A stretch of 64,000 bases of DNA from an uncultured Acidobacteriia bacterium (GTDB lineage Bacteria > Acidobacteriota > Terriglobia > Bryobacterales > Bryobacteraceae): the NCBI GenBank assembly GCA_903923395.1, contig CAIXXM010000101.1, positions 51,568 through 115,567 of the forward strand, read 5' to 3'. The notes beneath the pieces are model-generated. The model saw nothing but the letters and a program-made list of their open reading frames with translations, did no database searches and was not told the origin of the DNA. A program made the translations under genes and the position numbers. Positions 43,369 to 52,517 of this stretch are shown here, piece after piece; position 1 is the first letter of the stretch, and each line of letters begins with the position of its first letter.

Positions 43369-43550
43369 AAAACATGATCATGAACTTCATCAACGACGAG
43401 CAGGGCCAGGACCTCATCGAATACACGCTGCTGATGGCCTTCATCGCCCTCGCTTCCGCCGCGATCTTCGTGAACGCCGGTGCCAGCGTGAACTCGATCT
43501 GGAAGAGCGCGTCCACCCAGCTCTCCAACGCAGCCACCTCCGCCTCCTAG
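43365..43550 (+). CDS. flp: Flp-type pilin 1
   Basis: 61 residues, start overlapping the GT-C stop (ATGA), with GAGGAGA upstream. The short leader ends at QG before QDLIEYTLL, the class III (Flp) prepilin motif G-x4-E-Y cleaved by a TadV/CpaA-type peptidase. A hydrophobic helix forms the pilus core. It is the major-pilin candidate of the Tad system; a near copy follows. Confidence 0.95.
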   Translation: MKNMIMNFINDEQGQDLIEYTLLMAFIALASAAIFVNAGASVNSIWKSASTQLSNAATSAS

Positions 43551-43558
43551 TGTTTTGT

Positions 43559-43604
43559 CCGCGGGCTGGAGGGGAACTCCCAGTGTTCTCCCCCAGTCGC
43601 GCGG
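43559..43604 (+). promoter_or_regulatory. imperfect GC-rich hairpin between the two flp genes
   Basis: CCGCG / CGCGG at the base and CTGGAGGGGAAC against GTTCTCCCCCAG (10 of 12 pairing) around a TCCCAGT loop, right after the flp1 stop. No U-tract follows, so an mRNA-stabilising or partial-attenuation role is more likely than full termination. Confidence 0.55.
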
Positions 43605-43702
43605 ATAGAGCATGACGCAACCGCGGGGCCCGGTAGTTCCGGGTAAGTCCAAGGCCGGTAAGTCGTTTCGACGGTCCGGTGGAAAAGAGAGGAGAGAAAA
43701 AC

Positions 43703-43888
43703 ATGAAGAATCTGCTCAAGCGTTTTATGCAGGACGAATCGGGACAGGACCTGATCGAATACACCCTGCTGCTTGCTTTCGTCGCCCTTGCTTCTGCTTC
43801 GCTGTTTCTGAGTGCAGGTGGCAGCATCAGCGGTATCTGGAATTCCGGCAGCACACAGCTTGCCAATGCTGCAACGTCGGCTAGCTAA
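43703..43888 (+). CDS. flp: Flp-type pilin 2
   Basis: 61 residues, ATG at 43703 behind a GAGAGGAGAG box. The same processing motif is present (SG before QDLIEYTLL). The hydrophobic helix is followed by a Ser/Gly-rich tail ending NAATSAS, identical to the ending of pilin 1. The paralogous tandem suggests major and minor Flp subunits or dosage. Confidence 0.95.
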   Translation: MKNLLKRFMQDESGQDLIEYTLLLAFVALASASLFLSAGGSISGIWNSGSTQLANAATSAS

Positions 43889-43894
43889 ATGGCG

Positions 43895-43928
43895 AGGGCG
43901 CTATCGATCTCCAGCGCCCTTCTCTTTT
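43895..43928 (+). terminator. intrinsic terminator after flp2
   Basis: An 8-bp perfect stem AGGGCGCT/AGCGCCCT (43895-43902, 43913-43920), then TCTCTTTT. It sits between the pilin genes and cpaB, so it probably lets pilin mRNA exceed that of the assembly genes. Confidence 0.85.
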
Positions 43929-44017
43929 CGCGGTTGAAAAAATCATGCGCAAGCCACAGGACTGGCGCAGATACAAGAACCAAATATGGAAAGGTCACAG
44001 GTCTACGGTAAAGCCAT

Positions 44018-44923
44018 ATGAAGAAACGATTGGTCAGTGTACTGCTGTTCGCTCTGGTCGTATCCGCGGGCGCGGCATTTGTGCTTTACCAGCTTATCTC
44101 CACCAAGGTCAGCGCAAGTCAGCCGGTAAATGCCACCCCGATGGTCAAGGTCTATGTTGCCACGCGCAACATAGAAACCGGTTCACTTATCAAAGAAGCC
44201 GACTTACAGCTGGTTGACTGGCCTGCAGAACGCGCGACCGGAACCATCACGAAGAAGGAAGACCTTCTGAACCGCGGTGCTGCCTCCCCGATCCAGCAAG
44301 GCTGGCCGTTCTCTGAAAATATGCTCACACCGAAAGGTGCGGGCGCAGGCTTTGCGTCCACTATCCCCAAAGGCATGCGAGCCTTTGCGATCCACGTGAA
44401 CGAAGTTGTCGGTGTCGCAGGCTTTGCGATCGCCGGCATGCGCGTTGACATTCTGGTCTCCGGTTCCGTGCCGGGTTTGCAGAACATGTCCGGCCCGGTA
44501 ACTAAAACCTTGCTGCAAAACATTGAGATTCTCTCCGCAGGACAGAACTTCCAGAAGGACGCGGAAGGCAAGCCGGTGCTGGTGCAGGTAGTGAATGTAC
44601 TCGTCAGTCCGGAACAGGCTGAGATCCTGAATCTCGCGAGCGATCAGCGTATCCAGTTAGTGCTGCGGAACCCGACCGACAGAGAAGTTGTGAATACCCC
44701 GGGCGCTTCGACCGCCGCGCTCTTTAGCGGTGCTGTCCGGACAGAACCGGTGGATCCCGCCAAGCCCAGCGCGCCGCGTCTGACACCCAGACCCGCTGCG
44801 GTCCGCAGAGCAGCAGTGGAAGCTCCAAGAAATGACGGTCCGCCGCAAATGGTGACCATTGAAGTCATCTCAGGAACCAGAAAACAGGAAGCAACTTTCC
44901 AGAATCCGGAGTCCAAGAAATGA
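44018..44923 (+). CDS. cpaB: Flp pilus assembly protein CpaB/RcpC
   Basis: 301 residues. An N-terminal TM/signal helix is followed by a SAF domain (VYVATRNIETGSLIKEADLQL) and the RcpC/CpaB core (RAFAIHVNEVVGVAGFAIAGMRVDIL, then LLQNIEILSAGQ, then VNVLVSPEQAEILNLAS). A Pro/Arg-rich C-terminus follows. CpaB lies in the periplasm and works with the secretin. The stop overlaps the start of the secretin gene (ATGA). Confidence 0.93.
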   Translation: MKKRLVSVLLFALVVSAGAAFVLYQLISTKVSASQPVNATPMVKVYVATRNIETGSLIKEADLQLVDWPAERATGTITKKEDLLNRGAASPIQQGWPFSENMLTPKGAGAGFASTIPKGMRAFAIHVNEVVGVAGFAIAGMRVDILVSGSVPGLQNMSGPVTKTLLQNIEILSAGQNFQKDAEGKPVLVQVVNVLVSPEQAEILNLASDQRIQLVLRNPTDREVVNTPGASTAALFSGAVRTEPVDPAKPSAPRLTPRPAAVRRAAVEAPRNDGPPQMVTIEVISGTRKQEATFQNPESKK

Positions 44924-46509
44924 AGAAGGGACTTCTCATTGACATCCTCCTGCTTGCTGGCCTGATGGCTTGCGCCAGCGCGCTGAAGGCCGCAGATGCA
45001 GTTCCCGCCGCCACTGCTCCAGTATCTTCCGAACGCATCATGGTCGGTGTGGGAAAGACCCACATGATTGATTTTTCGTCCAACCTGCAGCGCGTCGCTT
45101 CGGCGCTGCCGGAGATAGCGGAAGGCGTTCCGGTAAGTGCCCGTTCCATCATGTTGAACGGCAAGGCTCCCGGGGAGACCAGCCTGGTGATCTGGATGGC
45201 AGATGGTACACGCCGTGTATTTGATGTTAGTGTCCGGCTGGCTGCCGAAAAGATCGAGGTCGCCGAGCAGCAACTGGAGAAAGAATTCGGGAAAGACGTG
45301 CAGATGGCCGTGGATAATCAGAACGTCTATCTCAGTGGCCGCGTGAAAGATCTCTATGCCGCAAGCCGCGCTGTTTATATCGCGGAGACTGTTGGAAAGG
45401 TAGTGAATCTCCTGCGCGTCGATCTGCCTCCGCAGGAAGAACAAATCCTGTTGCGGGTCCGGTTTGCAAATGTGGACCGTTCCTTCTCCCGCGATCTTGG
45501 TGCCAATTTCTTCGGCTCGCCCGGTGGCATTTCCAGCACGGCGACGGTCGGCAGTTACAGTCCCACGCGCGTCTCCGGCCTGAACCAGACCGGGTCGAGC
45601 GCGGACACAACCTTCAGTCTCAGCGATACCTTGAATCTGCTGTTGTTCGACCCGCGCCTGAAGATGGGCACCACCATCAAGGCCCTGGAAAACAAGAACG
45701 TCCTTGAGGTTCTGGCAGAGCCGAACGTACTCGCGATGAATGGGCATGAAGCAAGCTTTGTATCGGGCGGTGAGTTTCCCTTCCCGACGGTATCCAGCAC
45801 TGGCGGTGCCGGTGGCGTCTCGATCTCCTTCCGTGAATTCGGCGTCCGGATAAAGTTCCTGCCGGTGGTCACTCCCAGGGGAACCATCCAACTGCATGTA
45901 AGTCCGGAAGTAAGTTCACTCGACTACGCAAACTCGCTGACGATCTCGGGTTATACGGTGCCTGCGCTCTCCACACGCAAAGTCGAAACGGATATCGAAC
46001 TGGTGAGTGGGCAGAGTTTTGCGATCGCTGGCTTGCTGGATAACCGCACGACGGACTCGCTAAGCAAGATCCCGGGCCTGGGCAATATCCCTCTCTTCGG
46101 GAAGCTGTTCCAGACTAAGTCGGTCTCAAAATCGAATTCTGAACTGTTGATTATTGTAACTCCCGAACTGGTGGCCCCGATTCCAGAAGGAAAGCAACTG
46201 CCCGATCTGGAACGCCCGGTTCCGTTCATGGAGGGTCCTGGTATCTCCAAGAACTCTCCGCGGACTCCTGATGTTAGTGAGACCGGGCCCGCGCCGACCA
46301 AGCCAAAGCGCTCTGAACTGCCTGTGCAGGAACTCCAGCAGATGATGTTCCGCCAGCAGATGTTGCAGTACCAGCAGCCGGTGGCGGATACAAGTCTCGG
46401 CCAGCCTGGAGCGCCGAATAGCGGAGCGCAGTCGGGTACAAGTCCGTCGGCCAGCGGTGCCGGCGCTGGTGGCGCTGGTGGAAGTGCAGTAACGGTCAAG
46501 AACAAGTAG
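44920..46509 (+). CDS. cpaC: Tad secretin CpaC/RcpA
   Basis: 529 residues with a Sec signal peptide. The N-terminal domain (MIDFSSNLQRVASALPEIAEG) and a BON-like segment (~110-170) precede the secretin domain (~180-420). Visible secretin marks are VLAMNGHEASFVSGGEFPFP, SPEVSSLDYANSLT and SFAIAGLLDNRTTDSLSKIPG. The C-terminal ~110 residues are Gln/Pro/Gly-rich. It forms the outer-membrane ring through which the Flp pilus passes. Translationally coupled to cpaB. Confidence 0.95.
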   Translation: MKKGLLIDILLLAGLMACASALKAADAVPAATAPVSSERIMVGVGKTHMIDFSSNLQRVASALPEIAEGVPVSARSIMLNGKAPGETSLVIWMADGTRRVFDVSVRLAAEKIEVAEQQLEKEFGKDVQMAVDNQNVYLSGRVKDLYAASRAVYIAETVGKVVNLLRVDLPPQEEQILLRVRFANVDRSFSRDLGANFFGSPGGISSTATVGSYSPTRVSGLNQTGSSADTTFSLSDTLNLLLFDPRLKMGTTIKALENKNVLEVLAEPNVLAMNGHEASFVSGGEFPFPTVSSTGGAGGVSISFREFGVRIKFLPVVTPRGTIQLHVSPEVSSLDYANSLTISGYTVPALSTRKVETDIELVSGQSFAIAGLLDNRTTDSLSKIPGLGNIPLFGKLFQTKSVSKSNSELLIIVTPELVAPIPEGKQLPDLERPVPFMEGPGISKNSPRTPDVSETGPAPTKPKRSELPVQELQQMMFRQQMLQYQQPVADTSLGQPGAPNSGAQSGTSPSASGAGAGGAGGSAVTVKNK

Positions 46510-46519
46510 GCGAACAGTT

Positions 46520-47740
46520 ATGAGCATGATGCCCATCACCGCGGCGCTGGTTCTTTCCAGCAAGGTTCTTCTGGAGCAGACGCATTCCTGCATTCAGAAC
46601 CTGCCCGTGCGCATCGCTTTGGAACAGACAGAAGCTTCTGAAACGGAAGCTTTGCTGGACCGGCTGGAGCGCCACCGCGTGGATGTCGTATTAATCGAAT
46701 CGTCCCGTCTGACTCTTCCTCTCGATGAGTTTGTGCGGAGGTTGAAGATCATGGCATCGGCTCCGGCTGTGTTTCTGTTGCATACAGAACCTTCGCCGCA
46801 GCTGATTTTGGAAGCTCTGCGGGCGGGCGCGGCGGAGTATTTGTATTCGCCTCTGCAAGAGAGCCTGCGGGAAGCATTCGAAAACCTCTCCGCAAACCGC
46901 GCCAGGACGGGCGCTGGAAATCTCGGCGGGCTCGGCAAGATCTACGGTTTCGTTTCCGCAAAAGGGGGCTGCGGAAGTACCACCATCGCCTGTCATGTGG
47001 CAACCACCGTGGCCAAGAATCTAGGAAAGCCGGTTCTGCTGGCGGATATGGATTTTGAAGCCGGCTTGATCCGCTTCATCATGAAAGTGAAGACGGCGTA
47101 TTCGGTTTGCGATGCGGTCAGCAACCTTCACCGCATGGACAGTAACTACTGGAAGGCGCTGATCTCCTCGCATCCCAACCAAATGGATATCATTCCCGCG
47201 CCGGAAGATGTGGCTTTGAAGACTGCTCCGGCCCCGGATGAGATTGTTCATCTGCTCCGGTTCATCCGGTCCACCTATCCGGCCGCAATTATTGACTTCG
47301 GCAGGATGCTAAGCCCGGCCGCGCTCGAAGGCATTCATGAGCTGGAAACTCTGTTTCTGGTGGTAACTCCCGAACTGAGTACGCTGGACAAAGCGCAGAA
47401 GGCAATTGACATGTTCCAGCGAAACTCTGGCGCGCATCGGGTCAAAGCTTTGCTGAACCGGATTCCAGAACGGGGGACGCCGGACTATAAAAACTTTGAG
47501 GCTATGCTTGGCCGTCCGGCAGTAAGTTCCTTTGTGAGCGATTTTCAAGGACTCTACGATTCTTACTCCGAGGGGCACCTGCTTGACAGCGGGAGCCGTC
47601 TGGGACGGGAATTGAACGCATTCTCTCAAAGCCTTGTCCGTCAAATCAAGGGTGAAGAAGAGAAGGTCAAAAGTACAAAGACTGAACCCGCGGGGGGGAA
47701 GAAATGGTTTTCTTTCCTGCAGCGTTCGGCAGCGAAGTAA
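46520..47740 (+). CDS. cpaE: Tad pilus localisation ATPase CpaE/TadZ
   Basis: 406 residues. An N-terminal receiver-like domain (~5-130) lacks an obvious phospho-acceptor. The MinD/ParA-type ATPase has the deviant Walker A KGGCGSTT usual in TadZ, VLLADMDFEAGLIRF as the A' region, and AIIDFGRM as Walker B. TadZ places the pilus machine at its cell site. It starts 10 bases after the secretin stop. Confidence 0.9.
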   Translation: MSMMPITAALVLSSKVLLEQTHSCIQNLPVRIALEQTEASETEALLDRLERHRVDVVLIESSRLTLPLDEFVRRLKIMASAPAVFLLHTEPSPQLILEALRAGAAEYLYSPLQESLREAFENLSANRARTGAGNLGGLGKIYGFVSAKGGCGSTTIACHVATTVAKNLGKPVLLADMDFEAGLIRFIMKVKTAYSVCDAVSNLHRMDSNYWKALISSHPNQMDIIPAPEDVALKTAPAPDEIVHLLRFIRSTYPAAIIDFGRMLSPAALEGIHELETLFLVVTPELSTLDKAQKAIDMFQRNSGAHRVKALLNRIPERGTPDYKNFEAMLGRPAVSSFVSDFQGLYDSYSEGHLLDSGSRLGRELNAFSQSLVRQIKGEEEKVKSTKTEPAGGKKWFSFLQRSAAK

Positions 47741-47761
47741 GGGAAGAAACAGGTCACGGCA

Positions 47762-49126
47762 ATGGGCTCACTAAACTCAGGATTCGGACAACCAAACGGA
47801 CAGGAAGCGGGCTGGGTCACACGGCTTGCCAACCGCGAAAGTGGCGGGGCCGAGTACCAGGAACTGAAGTTCACGATCCACCGGAAACTGCTTGACCGCA
47901 TCAACCTGGAAGCGCTGTCGTCGCTTGCCAGTGAACGCGCCCGTACGGAAATCCGGATCGCCGTCGCGAAGCTGGTCGAAGAAGAGCGCACTCCGCTGAG
48001 CCTGGCCGAAAAAGAACGCGTCATCGAAGAAGTGCTGGATGAGGTGTTTGGCCTTGGACCGCTGGAACCGCTGCTCCGCGACCCGACTATCTCGGATATT
48101 CTTGTTACCACGCCAAAGCTTGTGTATGTGGAGCGCGGCGGTAAGTTATACCGCACGTCCGTCGAATTCAAAGATAATACCCACCTGCTGCGTATCATCG
48201 AGAAAGTAGTTGCCCGCGTCGGCCGCCGCGTGGATGAATCCTCGCCGCTGGTGGATGCCCGTCTTCCCGATGGTTCCCGTGTCAACGCCGCTATTCCGCC
48301 AGTCGCGGTGGATGGTCCGTTGCTTTCCATCCGGCGCTTTGGCCGCGACTTGTTGCAGGGCGAAGATCTGGTCAAGAAGTTGGCCATGACAGAGGGCATG
48401 CTGGAGTTATTAAAAGCTGCCGTCCGCTGCCGCTTGAATATTCTGATCTCGGGCGGTACCGGCTCCGGTAAGACCACTCTGCTGAATGTGCTCTCCAGTT
48501 ACATTCCAGAAAACGAGCGTATTATCACGATCGAAGACGCCGCGGAACTTAGACTTCGTCAGACCCACGTGGCCCGCCTGGAAACCCGCCCCGCCAATAT
48601 CGAAGGCCAGGGTGCGATCAAGATTCGGGATTTGCTCATCAACTCTCTTCGTATGCGGCCTGACCGGATCATCGTCGGCGAAGTCCGCGCCGAAGAAGCG
48701 CTGGATATGCTGCAGGCAATGAATACGGGCCACGATGGCTCGCTGGCCACGATTCACTCGAATACTCCCCGCGATGCTGTCATGCGGCTCGAAGTGCTGG
48801 TCGGCATGGCGAACGCGAACATGGGTGTCCGTTCCATCCGGCAGCAGATTTCGAGTGCCGTGGATCTGATCATTCAAACTTCACGTTTCTCTGACGGCAC
48901 AAGAAAGATTACTTACATCACGGAACTGGTTGGTCTCGAGGGCGAGAACGTCACCATGCAGGATATCTTCCTGTTTGAGAAGAACGGTATTGCAGAGAAC
49001 GGCAAGGTCCTCGGCCGCTTCCGTGCCACTGGTGTGCGGCCCAGATTCTATGAGAAGGTCCGGAGTGCTGGTATGACTTTGCCGGCATCGCTCTTCCAGA
49101 CCGTAGTGGAGATTGGGCAGTCATGA
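47762..49126 (+). CDS. cpaF: Tad pilus secretion ATPase CpaF/TadA
   Basis: 454 residues. It is a GspE-superfamily hexameric ATPase that powers pilus assembly, with Walker A GGTGSGKT near 231, an Asp box ([12 protein letters not shown]), a His box ([12 protein letters not shown]) and [22 protein letters not shown]. The N-terminal helical domain includes [20 protein letters not shown]. The stop overlaps the start of tadB (ATGA). Confidence 0.96.
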   Translation: MGSLNSGFGQPNGQEAGWVTRLANRESGGAEYQELKFTIHRKLLDRINLEALSSLASERARTEIRIAVAKLVEEERTPLSLAEKERVIEEVLDEVFGLGPLEPLLRDPTISDILVTTPKLVYVERGGKLYRTSVEFKDNTHLLRIIEKVVARVGRRVDESSPLVDARLPDGSRVNAAIPPVAVDGPLLSIRRFGRDLLQGEDLVKKLAMTEGMLELLKAAVRCRLNILISGGTGSGKTTLLNVLSSYIPENERIITIEDAAELRLRQTHVARLETRPANIEGQGAIKIRDLLINSLRMRPDRIIVGEVRAEEALDMLQAMNTGHDGSLATIHSNTPRDAVMRLEVLVGMANANMGVRSIRQQISSAVDLIIQTSRFSDGTRKITYITELVGLEGENVTMQDIFLFEKNGIAENGKVLGRFRATGVRPRFYEKVRSAGMTLPASLFQTVVEIGQS

Positions 49127-50082
49127 GTACGATTGTCATCTTCTGCTTTCTGATCATTCTTGCGGCACTGCTGATGTCTATCAGTGTCGGGCTGCGGTAT
49201 TACGAAAACAGCCGACGCAAGAAGCTCGTCAACATGCTCCGCACTGTCACGCAGGGCGGGGAAGAAATGCACGTCAATCTGCTGATTGACGAAGAGAAGA
49301 CCAGAGAGAAAGATATGGAAGGGACCGGTTTGATTGCCGGTCTGAAGAAGCTGTTGAGCGAGTCCGGTATGGACTGGACCTTGCAGCGCCTGTTCATCTC
49401 GATGGCTGTAGCGTTTGTTATTGGCGGATTGGTAGGAACACGTATACAGGTTCCCGCGCCGCCAGCGGTTCGGGCATTGTTGATCGGCGTTGTGGCGTCT
49501 TTCCTGCCGGTGCTGGTGGTGATGAAGAACCGTTCTTCCAGGCTTGCGCAGATGGAAGAGCAATTGCCGGAAGCTCTCGACTTTCTAGCCCGCTCCATGC
49601 GAGCCGGCCACGCTTTTACCATCAGCCTGGAAATGGTCGGGGAAGAGCTTGCGGACCCGCTGGGGCATGAGTTCCGGTCATTGTTCAATGAACAGAATCT
49701 AGGTGCCTCGCTGGAGCGTTCTCTTACAGGCTTTGCCCAGCGCGTGCCGCTTCCCGACGTGCGCTTCTTCTCATCCGCTGTACTGCTGCAGCGGCAGACT
49801 GGTGGTAACTTAAGCGAAATCCTGAACCGGCTGTCTCATATCATCCGGGAGCGTTTCCGGCTGAAGGGGCAGGTGAAAGCCGCCAGCGCGCACGGCCGGA
49901 TGACGGCCACTGTATTGACCTTGCTGCCGCTGGGAACGCTGGGTGGATTGATTATTACTTCCCCCGGCTATCTGGACCCGCTGATGACCGACCCTCTGGG
50001 CAGGAAGCTGATTCTTGCGGGTATCGTATTCCAGGTCCTGGGCAATTACTTTATTCAGAAGATTATCAAGATCAAGGTGTAA
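49123..50082 (+). CDS. tadB: Tad platform protein TadB
   Basis: 319 residues. It is an inner-membrane protein with a TM helix at the N-terminus, two in the middle and two at the end, plus a T2SSF (GspF-type) domain: LPEALDFLARSMRAGHAFTIS, then RVPLPDVRFFSSAVLLQRQTGGNLSEIL. It partners with TadC as the base for the CpaF ATPase. It starts within the cpaF stop. Confidence 0.94.
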   Translation: MSTIVIFCFLIILAALLMSISVGLRYYENSRRKKLVNMLRTVTQGGEEMHVNLLIDEEKTREKDMEGTGLIAGLKKLLSESGMDWTLQRLFISMAVAFVIGGLVGTRIQVPAPPAVRALLIGVVASFLPVLVVMKNRSSRLAQMEEQLPEALDFLARSMRAGHAFTISLEMVGEELADPLGHEFRSLFNEQNLGASLERSLTGFAQRVPLPDVRFFSSAVLLQRQTGGNLSEILNRLSHIIRERFRLKGQVKAASAHGRMTATVLTLLPLGTLGGLIITSPGYLDPLMTDPLGRKLILAGIVFQVLGNYFIQKIIKIKV

Positions 50083-51021
50083 ATGATGCTGCCAGTCTTC
50101 TTAGCTGCGTTCTTATTTCTGATGCTCCTTGCGATCATCTCGGTCTATGGCTACCGCGCCTATGTACGGCCCAGCCGGATCTATGAGCGGGTCGGCGGAG
50201 TATCCCAGATTGTTGTTGAAGAAGAAACCAAGCAGGCGAAGCCGAAAGAAGTATTCGTCAAGGTTATAGAACAGATCGGTGAGCAGATTCCGCTGAGTCC
50301 GATGGACCAGACGGTTACAAAACGCGATCTGATGATGGCGGGTTACCGGACTGACGGGTCGATACAGATCTTTTTCGGAATCAAAGTAGTTTTCTGTATC
50401 GTGATGTTCTTTTTTGCCTTGACTATTCACCGTCATGTTACAGATAATCCAATCCTCAGGATAGTGATCCTGGTGGCGGGAACGGGTCTGGGTTATTATT
50501 TCCCGGTTCTCTATCTGGAGAGTTTGGTGAAGGCCCGGCAAACTAAGTTGCGGCTCTCGCTGCCGGATGCTCTGGACATGATGGTGGTGTCCGTGGAAGC
50601 CGGACTGGGTCTCGACCAGGCGCTGCAACATGTGGCCCGGGAGATTGCCGAAACTCATGAGGAGTTATCGGATGAGATTGGGCTGGTAGGTCTTGAGATG
50701 CGCGCTGGCAAGCGCCGCGCCGAGGCCTTGCGGAACCTGGCGGACCGTACCGGTGAGCCGGAGATCAGGAAGCTGGTAGCCATGATGGTGCAGACCGACC
50801 GGTTCGGTACCAGCATGGGTGAGAGTTTGCGGACGCACTCGGATTTCATGCGGACGCGGCGCAGGCAGGACGCGGAGGAAAAGGCCGCGAAGGTTGGTGT
50901 GAAGCTCGTCTTCCCCATCTTCTTCTTTATTCTCCCGTCGATGATGCTGGTGGCCGCCGGACCCGCGATGTTGAAAGTTTTCCAGGAATTGTTCCCGATG
51001 ATGAACAGCTTCGGCAAGTAA
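50083..51021 (+). CDS. tadC: Tad platform protein TadC
   Basis: 312 residues starting directly after the tadB stop. TM helices lie at the N-terminus, mid-protein and C-terminus, with a T2SSF domain: LPDALDMMVVSVEAGLGLDQAL, then VGLEMRAGKRRAEALRNLADRTG, then DRFGTSMGESLRTHSD. It forms the inner-membrane platform with TadB. Confidence 0.94.
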   Translation: MMLPVFLAAFLFLMLLAIISVYGYRAYVRPSRIYERVGGVSQIVVEEETKQAKPKEVFVKVIEQIGEQIPLSPMDQTVTKRDLMMAGYRTDGSIQIFFGIKVVFCIVMFFFALTIHRHVTDNPILRIVILVAGTGLGYYFPVLYLESLVKARQTKLRLSLPDALDMMVVSVEAGLGLDQALQHVAREIAETHEELSDEIGLVGLEMRAGKRRAEALRNLADRTGEPEIRKLVAMMVQTDRFGTSMGESLRTHSDFMRTRRRQDAEEKAAKVGVKLVFPIFFFILPSMMLVAAGPAMLKVFQELFPMMNSFGK

Positions 51022-51058
51022 TCCGCGGGATAAGTGAAGGTTGAGAAAGGAGCAAACG

Positions 51059-51157
51059 ATGAACGACATGATCATGCAGGCAGGCCTCTGGATCGCCACT
51101 TTGGCGGCGTTGGTCCTCTTCGTGCAGCGCCGTCGGAAGCGCCGCGCAGGCTTCTAG
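51059..51157 (+). CDS. 32-residue single-TM protein, tandem paralogue 1
   Basis: A short gene with an AAAGGAG box six bases before ATG 51059, 37 bases after tadC. It encodes MNDMIMQAGLWIATLAALVL, then a Phe-Val-Gln segment and a basic tail RRRKRRAGF. The layout is a short polar N-terminus, one TM helix and a strongly positive cytoplasmic-type C-terminus. The second gene (51307-51405) has the same length and the same frame: MN, then MQA-LWI, and an RR-KR-A tail. The shared pattern and good ribosome binding sites argue for real genes. Probably a small membrane subunit of the Tad locus (inference). Confidence 0.75.
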   Translation: MNDMIMQAGLWIATLAALVLFVQRRRKRRAGF

Positions 51158-51306
51158 GTTTCGAGACCTCTTCAAGCTTGCCGCCGGACCGCGCAGAGTC
51201 CGGCGGCATAAGTGACCGCTCATGAGAGCGGTTCTGCGCAGGGAAAACCGAAAGACAGTAAAACGACCAGGCAGTACAGAGAGAAAAGAAAAGGAGATTT
51301 ACCAAC

Positions 51307-51405
51307 ATGAACGGAACAGTTATGCAAGCAGTGCTTTGGATCGTCGCAGGATTCTTCCTGACGCTCTTGATCGTCCGCCGCAGCAAGCGCAAGGCGCGTG
51401 GCTAA
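51307..51405 (+). CDS. 32-residue single-TM protein, tandem paralogue 2
   Basis: AAGGAG at 51291-51296 precedes ATG 51307. It encodes MNGTVMQAVLWIVAGFFLTL, then LIV and a basic tail RRSKRKARG. Same length and layout as the protein at 51059-51157, with identical MN, MQA and LWI positions. It is followed by a GC-rich hairpin. The two genes are about 150 bases apart. Neither resembles a known leader peptide or toxin that I recognise; the pattern fits a tiny membrane subunit or regulator. Confidence 0.72.
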   Translation: MNGTVMQAVLWIVAGFFLTLLIVRRSKRKARG

Positions 51406-51422
51406 CGAATGACCGGGGCCCC

Positions 51423-51458
51423 GCGGTTCCGGGGAGAATATCAGCTCTCCGGAACCGC
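51423..51458 (+). terminator. GC-rich hairpin after the small-protein pair
   Basis: GCGGTTCC (51423-51430) pairs with GGAACCGC (51451-51458), and GGAGA/TCTCC extends the stem with a two-base bulge. It lacks a U-tract (next is AACAAAAGGG), so it may be a pause or processing site rather than a strong terminator. Confidence 0.5.
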
Positions 51459-51577
51459 AACAAAAGGGTTCCCAAAAGTTGTAGGACCGTACCAGTCCCA
51501 TTGCGGATAGGACTGCAACGGTTCCAATTTTGCCAGGTCTTTGAAACAATGGGCCTGGGAAACAAACTGAGTTAGAA

Positions 51578-52414
51578 ATGATCTGGGGCGAAAAGCAGAA
51601 TCCGGATGGCGGCTGGGGCTACGGCCGCGGCACGTCGTGGACAGAACCAACGGCCTTTGCTTTGCTGGCGCAAGCCGCTGCCGGGACCGGGAATCTGGAC
51701 CGTCAGGTGTTCGGCAGAGGACTGCGGTTCCTGGGTACTTTGCAAAACCCCGATGGCGGGTGGCGTCCGCAGGCAGCTGTTGCGGAGAGCACCTGGATCA
51801 CTTCAGTAGTTTCTTTGTTGCCGGAAGAAATGCTGGGCCCGAAACGCGTGGAACAGGCCCGCATGTGGCTCGCTTCACAAACCGGTATGGAATCCGGCTG
51901 GCGCTGGAAATTGAGCCAGCGGATGGCAGGCAACAAGGACGAATTCCCCGATGGCTGGGCCTGGTTTCCGGGTGCGGCCGCGTGGGTCATTCCGACATCA
52001 TTCGGCGTGCTGGCGTTCGAAAAGGCTCTCAAGATCCGTGATGATTCGAAGTGGAAAGAGCGTGTGGAATCCGGCCGGCGTTTTTTGCTGGCGCACATGT
52101 GTGCGGATGGCGGCTGGAATCACGGCGGCAACAAAGCGTTGGGCCGCGACGGGGACAGTTACCCGGAAACAACTGGAATTGCACTGCTGGCGCTGCATGG
52201 CGCTCCTGCCTCTCCGCAACTGGAGAAGGCGAAGGCCGCTGCCCGCAGGCACCTGGAGAATTGCAAGACAGCGGAGGGAACTGCCTGGCTGCGTATCGGC
52301 CTGGCGGCGCATGGCGTGCGAATGAAAACGGCCACAGAGCCGGTCTGCCGTACGAATCTCGATCTTGCGCTCACCGCAATCGCGGGGGCGGAAAGGAACC
52401 CGCTGCTGGCCTGA
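51578..52414 (+). CDS. prenyltransferase/squalene-cyclase-repeat protein, short form
   Basis: 278 residues. It contains several QNPDGGWG-type motifs: QNPDGGWGYG at 7-16, LQNPDGGWRPQ near 54-64 and CADGGWNHGG near 172. These are the repeats of the terpene-cyclase/prenyltransferase alpha-alpha barrel. It is less than half the length of a true squalene-hopene cyclase, and the catalytic DxDD motif is not seen, so it is probably not a cyclase. It has no signal peptide. It precedes the DUF362 gene on the same strand; related pairs may work on an unknown lipid or peptide. Start weakly supported. Confidence 0.72.
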   Translation: MIWGEKQNPDGGWGYGRGTSWTEPTAFALLAQAAAGTGNLDRQVFGRGLRFLGTLQNPDGGWRPQAAVAESTWITSVVSLLPEEMLGPKRVEQARMWLASQTGMESGWRWKLSQRMAGNKDEFPDGWAWFPGAAAWVIPTSFGVLAFEKALKIRDDSKWKERVESGRRFLLAHMCADGGWNHGGNKALGRDGDSYPETTGIALLALHGAPASPQLEKAKAAARRHLENCKTAEGTAWLRIGLAAHGVRMKTATEPVCRTNLDLALTAIAGAERNPLLA

Positions 52415-52517
52415 AACCGGCAGTCCGAAGATTTCCGCATGGAACCATTCCCTTTCGATACTCCCGGCCGGGGCGATTCTATTCCCCCTGTCAAACGTTC
52501 TGACGGATAATGAACTG

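Noticed and set aside
44644..45897. 417-residue minus-strand frame across cpaB/secretin
   Set aside because: Lies opposite clear cpaB and secretin coding sequence; no ribosome binding site or recognisable motif.
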